Assembly: GCA_023525715.1 (NCBI GenBank)
Contig: CM042015.1
Coordinates: 89,576,250-89,640,249, forward strand
Length of the DNA stretch: 64,000 nt
Direction: 5' to 3'
Source: Cichorium intybus
Taxonomy: Eukaryota; Streptophyta; Magnoliopsida; Asterales; Asteraceae
The notes under the pieces are model-generated. The model was given only the letters and a program-made list of their open reading frames with translations. It was not told where the DNA came from and did not search any database. The position numbers and the translations under genes were made by a program. Within the stretch, counting starts at the first letter, position 1; each line of letters opens with the position of its first letter. This document shows, piece after piece, positions 61,201 through 64,000 of the stretch.

Positions 61201-61545
61201 ATAAGTTTTATAAAACTTGGAAAAGAAGTTAAAGGTTTGAGTCTAAAACTCATGTAACTCACGAGACATTATTGTCTTACGTATTTTATGTTTTGCCATG
61301 TATTCCAGGTTAAAAGCTAAGGTATATTTGGATGAAGTTTAGCTGGAGTGGAGCTCGAGTTAGCTCCTATCTTGGACTCAAGGTTTAATCCTTTATTGCT
61401 TACTATGGTTAGTTTTGATATGGATTTGTGCACCCACTGTTTTAATCATTTAAACTATCGGTTTTTGATAAACCGTATTTTTTGTATTCATGAAATTTTA
61501 TGAAAAACTATAGTATTTGCAAACAGTAAAAAATGGGGTGTCTCA
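58224..61545 (+). mobile_element. Ty3/gypsy-type long LTR, about 3.3 kb
   Basis: It begins TGTAACGACCCAAAAATC, immediately after duplicon sequence whose empty site is at 30964-30975. It ends GGGGTGTCTCA, three bases before a tRNA-Met-type primer-binding site. A 3.3-kb non-coding LTR starting TGTAACGACCC suggests a chromovirus of the Tekay/Del kind; that lineage call is an inference. Internal features include two palindromes (59837-59885) and 69-bp-spaced direct repeats (60503, 60572) with TATGTTTTCAA and GAATGGCATATAG. Confidence 0.75.
59837..59885. repeat. Paired 18-bp palindromes in the gypsy LTR
   Basis: GTTACACGACCGTGTAAC (59837-59854, one mismatch to perfect symmetry) and GTTACACGGCCGTGTAAC (59868-59885, perfect), 31 bases apart. 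They could be a protein-binding or hairpin-forming site within the LTR. Confidence 0.85.
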
Positions 61546-61548
61546 ATT

Positions 61549-61560
61549 TGGTATCAGAGC
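61549..61560 (+). other. Retrotransposon primer-binding site
   Basis: TGGTATCAGAGC matches the 3' end complement of plant initiator tRNA-Met, the standard primer for many plant LTR retrotransposons. It lies three bases after the LTR end. Confidence 0.85.
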
Positions 61561-64000
61561 CATAGTTTAAGCGAATTAGGATTGGCTTGTTCCACTCCTA
61601 GGCTTAAACTCATGCTATATAAATGTTAGTTTATGAAAGTATGCTATATGATGTCTTAAATGATTAAGACATTATGCATTTTTTTTAAAAATATGTAGAT
61701 ATATTATTATAACACTAAGAAGTGTTAAGTTAATGTTTAAAGTGAGCAAAAATCTGACCGTTAGGAAAATTATACGATATTTTCCGTAACCGTCTAAATT
61801 TATTAAAGGCTATGTTTATAAAGCAGTAAGATTTCTAGTAGTGATCACCATGTACTTATAATGGTGTTATATGTTAAGGGAACCAGTGTCCCATGAGACC
61901 TTGTGGTAACAGCAGAATCAATATATATAGGTGATTATGGTAATATGGGCCCGTATTATCATAATCACTGGATATGTATTGAGACTGGTGGAATTGCAAA
62001 GGAATTATGGCGTTCTGGTGGGAAAGGTTTGTGAAGAGAGTAGTAAGAATAACATAGGAATTATATGCCTATGTAATAACAACCAGTAGAAATTATGAGT
62101 ATTAAAAGATAATGCAGTGGAAATATACCACTTAGTATGGTAAAATAAAAGAAATAATATGACAATTAATATTTTTAGACAGATTGAAAGATATTAAGAT
62201 ATATGCCTGTCAAGGCGAGAGAAAGTATGAATAAGAGTAATTTAAAGAGGAATTATGGGTATTGATTACCTATATAGGAGTTGTAAGACTCTTACATAAA
62301 GAATGAAAATTTTAAGCAGAGTATATTGATAGTACATAGAATTGTAAAAATAAAAGAATGGTAAAGAAGAATTTAATGCAAGCTGGTGGTGTGCCTCGGG
62401 CATGACCATTAAAATTTCAAATTTTCCTTAAAAGAATGATAAATGGTAAATTGTTAAAGATTGTGATATCTTAAACAAAATGTATTAATGTAATGTGATA
62501 AAATGAAAGTAAATCGAGAAATAAAGGTTGAATGCCTAAATAAATGTTAGGCAAGAAATTAAAGGTGAAACAAATGATGATAAGATAGTGGTTGCCAGGA
62601 ATTAAGTTCCGCAACCAAATGAATGAAATAAAAGAAGAAATATCAGTAATGAAAGAGTATAATGATGTATGAAAATGGAAGAAAAATCAAAAGCATGTGA
62701 GCAAAATAACTAAAAGTCATAAATGATATGAAGTAAAGAAAAAGAGTAAAATAATGTATTGGGCATAATGCCTCGAAATACAAAAGAACGAAAGATGACG
62801 AGGAAATAAATGGCAATTGTGTATCACCTAAAGATACATAAGAAGTAAGTTGTATATGAAATATATAATGTTGTAAAGAAATATATAGTGTAAAGAAGTG
62901 GAGTTTAAACGAAAGAATAGCATAATGTGTTAGGCATGTAGCCTTATAACACATAATAAAAATGATAAAAGATGTAAAAGTAAAGAGTAACGAGAGGTAA
63001 TAGTGATTGAGGGCTATGTCAAGAATTCGTCATGGGACGAAAATGTTAAAAATACCTAGTTGGGTTCTTAAACCAAAAGAGAACCAAGTATATATATGTG
63101 TATATTATGCAACTAAGAACTTGTAAGTATATGTCAAGAAGTTAATGAATGTGGTTTGTAAAACATAAATACACCACCAGATAATAATATTATGAAAAGT
63201 GAAGTAAGTATGGGAATGTGAATTATAGTATGCAACATGTATGAAGTTCCATAAGTGAATTGAAGAAAAACAAATTTCGAATCAATCATGGTAAACAATT
63301 TAGATACCGTGAGGAAAGAGTAAACAGAAGATCAGGTGCTAAACTAAGCACTAATGTGAGAAATAAGAATTGGCAAAGAAATACTAAAATGTAAATAATA
63401 ATATGAGAAGGGTACAAAGAAGTACAAAAACATAAATAATCATATGAACAAGGTACACGGGCTACACAAGAAGATGAAAAATGTAATAGAAATGATACCA
63501 GATATGTATTTAAAGAAAATAATACATGTAGAGTACAAAGTGGAACATATAGTAAGGGATTGCGAATGTATAGAAGTTAACAAGAAGTATATAATCAGTA
63601 TACAGTTAGTAGTATAAAAGTCAAGAGTGGAAAAAAAAAGGAAGTTGACAGAAATAATAGATCAACTTCAATGGTAAAACTGTACAAGTTTACAAGATCA
63701 AATATTGTGTATTATACATAGAAAGAAAGGTAATGATGTCTAATTGTTAAAATAAAAAGCGATACGTCGTTTCAACACTTTCAGAATGAGATATACAAAT
63801 TCTCGTGAAGGATATGCTGATTCGACAGATTCTGGCCCAAACAGAAAAAAATAAGGGTGTAAAGTGAAACGAAAGGAAGAAAATTCATTCCTTAAAAATG
63901 GTAACCAATTGAGAGTTGCCAGTAAAGATGAAGAAAGGATAAATTTAAACTACTTATGTAATAATGTTTGAGCAGAGATATAAGAAAAGAGGGAGATAAG
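61561..64000 (+). mobile_element. Interior of the gypsy-type element, no gag-pol in the window
   Basis: About 2.4 kb of A/G-rich sequence with no long open frame and no recognisable gag zinc knuckle or protease. It may be the long leader before gag or the interior of a large non-autonomous derivative. The window ends before this can be decided. Confidence 0.5.

Overview
The window is nuclear DNA of a flowering plant. It has AT-rich intergenic sequence, GT-AG introns, Ty1/copia and Ty3/gypsy LTR retrotransposons, PIF/Harbinger, hAT, Stowaway and Helitron transposons, and long (TA)n tracts. Several details (copia and gypsy LTR style, an LTR palindrome containing ACACGGCCGTGT, the F-box subfamily) suggest a composite-family eudicot such as lettuce or a relative. 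That assignment is an inference and was not tested by any search. No bacterial genes, CRISPR arrays, rRNA genes or convincing tRNA genes are seen.

The only apparently functional host genes are five tandemly related F-box/LRR genes, all on the minus strand: A (5347-6618), B (11928-13180), C (20489-21890), D (28318-29706) and E (53205-54536). Each has a long exon 1 ending in Cys-Ser-Lys, one short phase-0 intron, and a small exon 2. A degenerate sixth copy lies near 47485-47620. The genes sit in repeated duplicons. Each duplicon carries a conserved 5' flank, and most also carry a relic of a second F-box 5' end; repeats of about 0.5-0.7 kb recur at 9215, 25688 and 48200. Exon 1 is conserved, but the C-terminal tails differ because transposons and deletions have rewritten exon 2 in D and E.

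Layout. 1-4.5 kb: a Harbinger element whose ORF1 is split by a solo copia LTR that itself holds a small hAT insertion. 4.7 kb: a Stowaway MITE. 5.3-7.2 kb: gene A. 7.2-11.5 kb: LTR fragments, a compound microsatellite and MITEs. 11.6-15.3 kb: gene B with its flank and a copia RNase H relic. 15.5-18.3 kb: an hAT element, a copia protease relic, and a second Harbinger with a core-deleted transposase. 18.6-23.5 kb: duplicon C with a SINE and an hAT-like insertion. 23.58-25.65 kb: a satellite array of six dimeric repeats of about 345 bp. 25.7-32 kb: duplicon D and a dead hAT transposase. 33.0-33.6 kb: unrecognised GC-rich sequence. 33.66-41.6 kb: a rearranged copia element. 40.7-45.6 kb: Helitron-like sequence. 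45.9-57.9 kb: a degenerate duplicon and then duplicon E, heavily invaded by nested DNA transposons and a 1.3-kb foldback. 58.2-64 kb: a gypsy-type LTR of about 3.3 kb, a primer-binding site and the start of a non-coding interior that runs off the window.

The most informative points are structural. Several insertions can be dated and bounded because an empty-site paralogue lies in the same window. The copia element carries a duplicated piece of host flank between its 5' LTR and a truncated gag. The last 27 residues of F-box protein E are predicted to be encoded by a transposon end.
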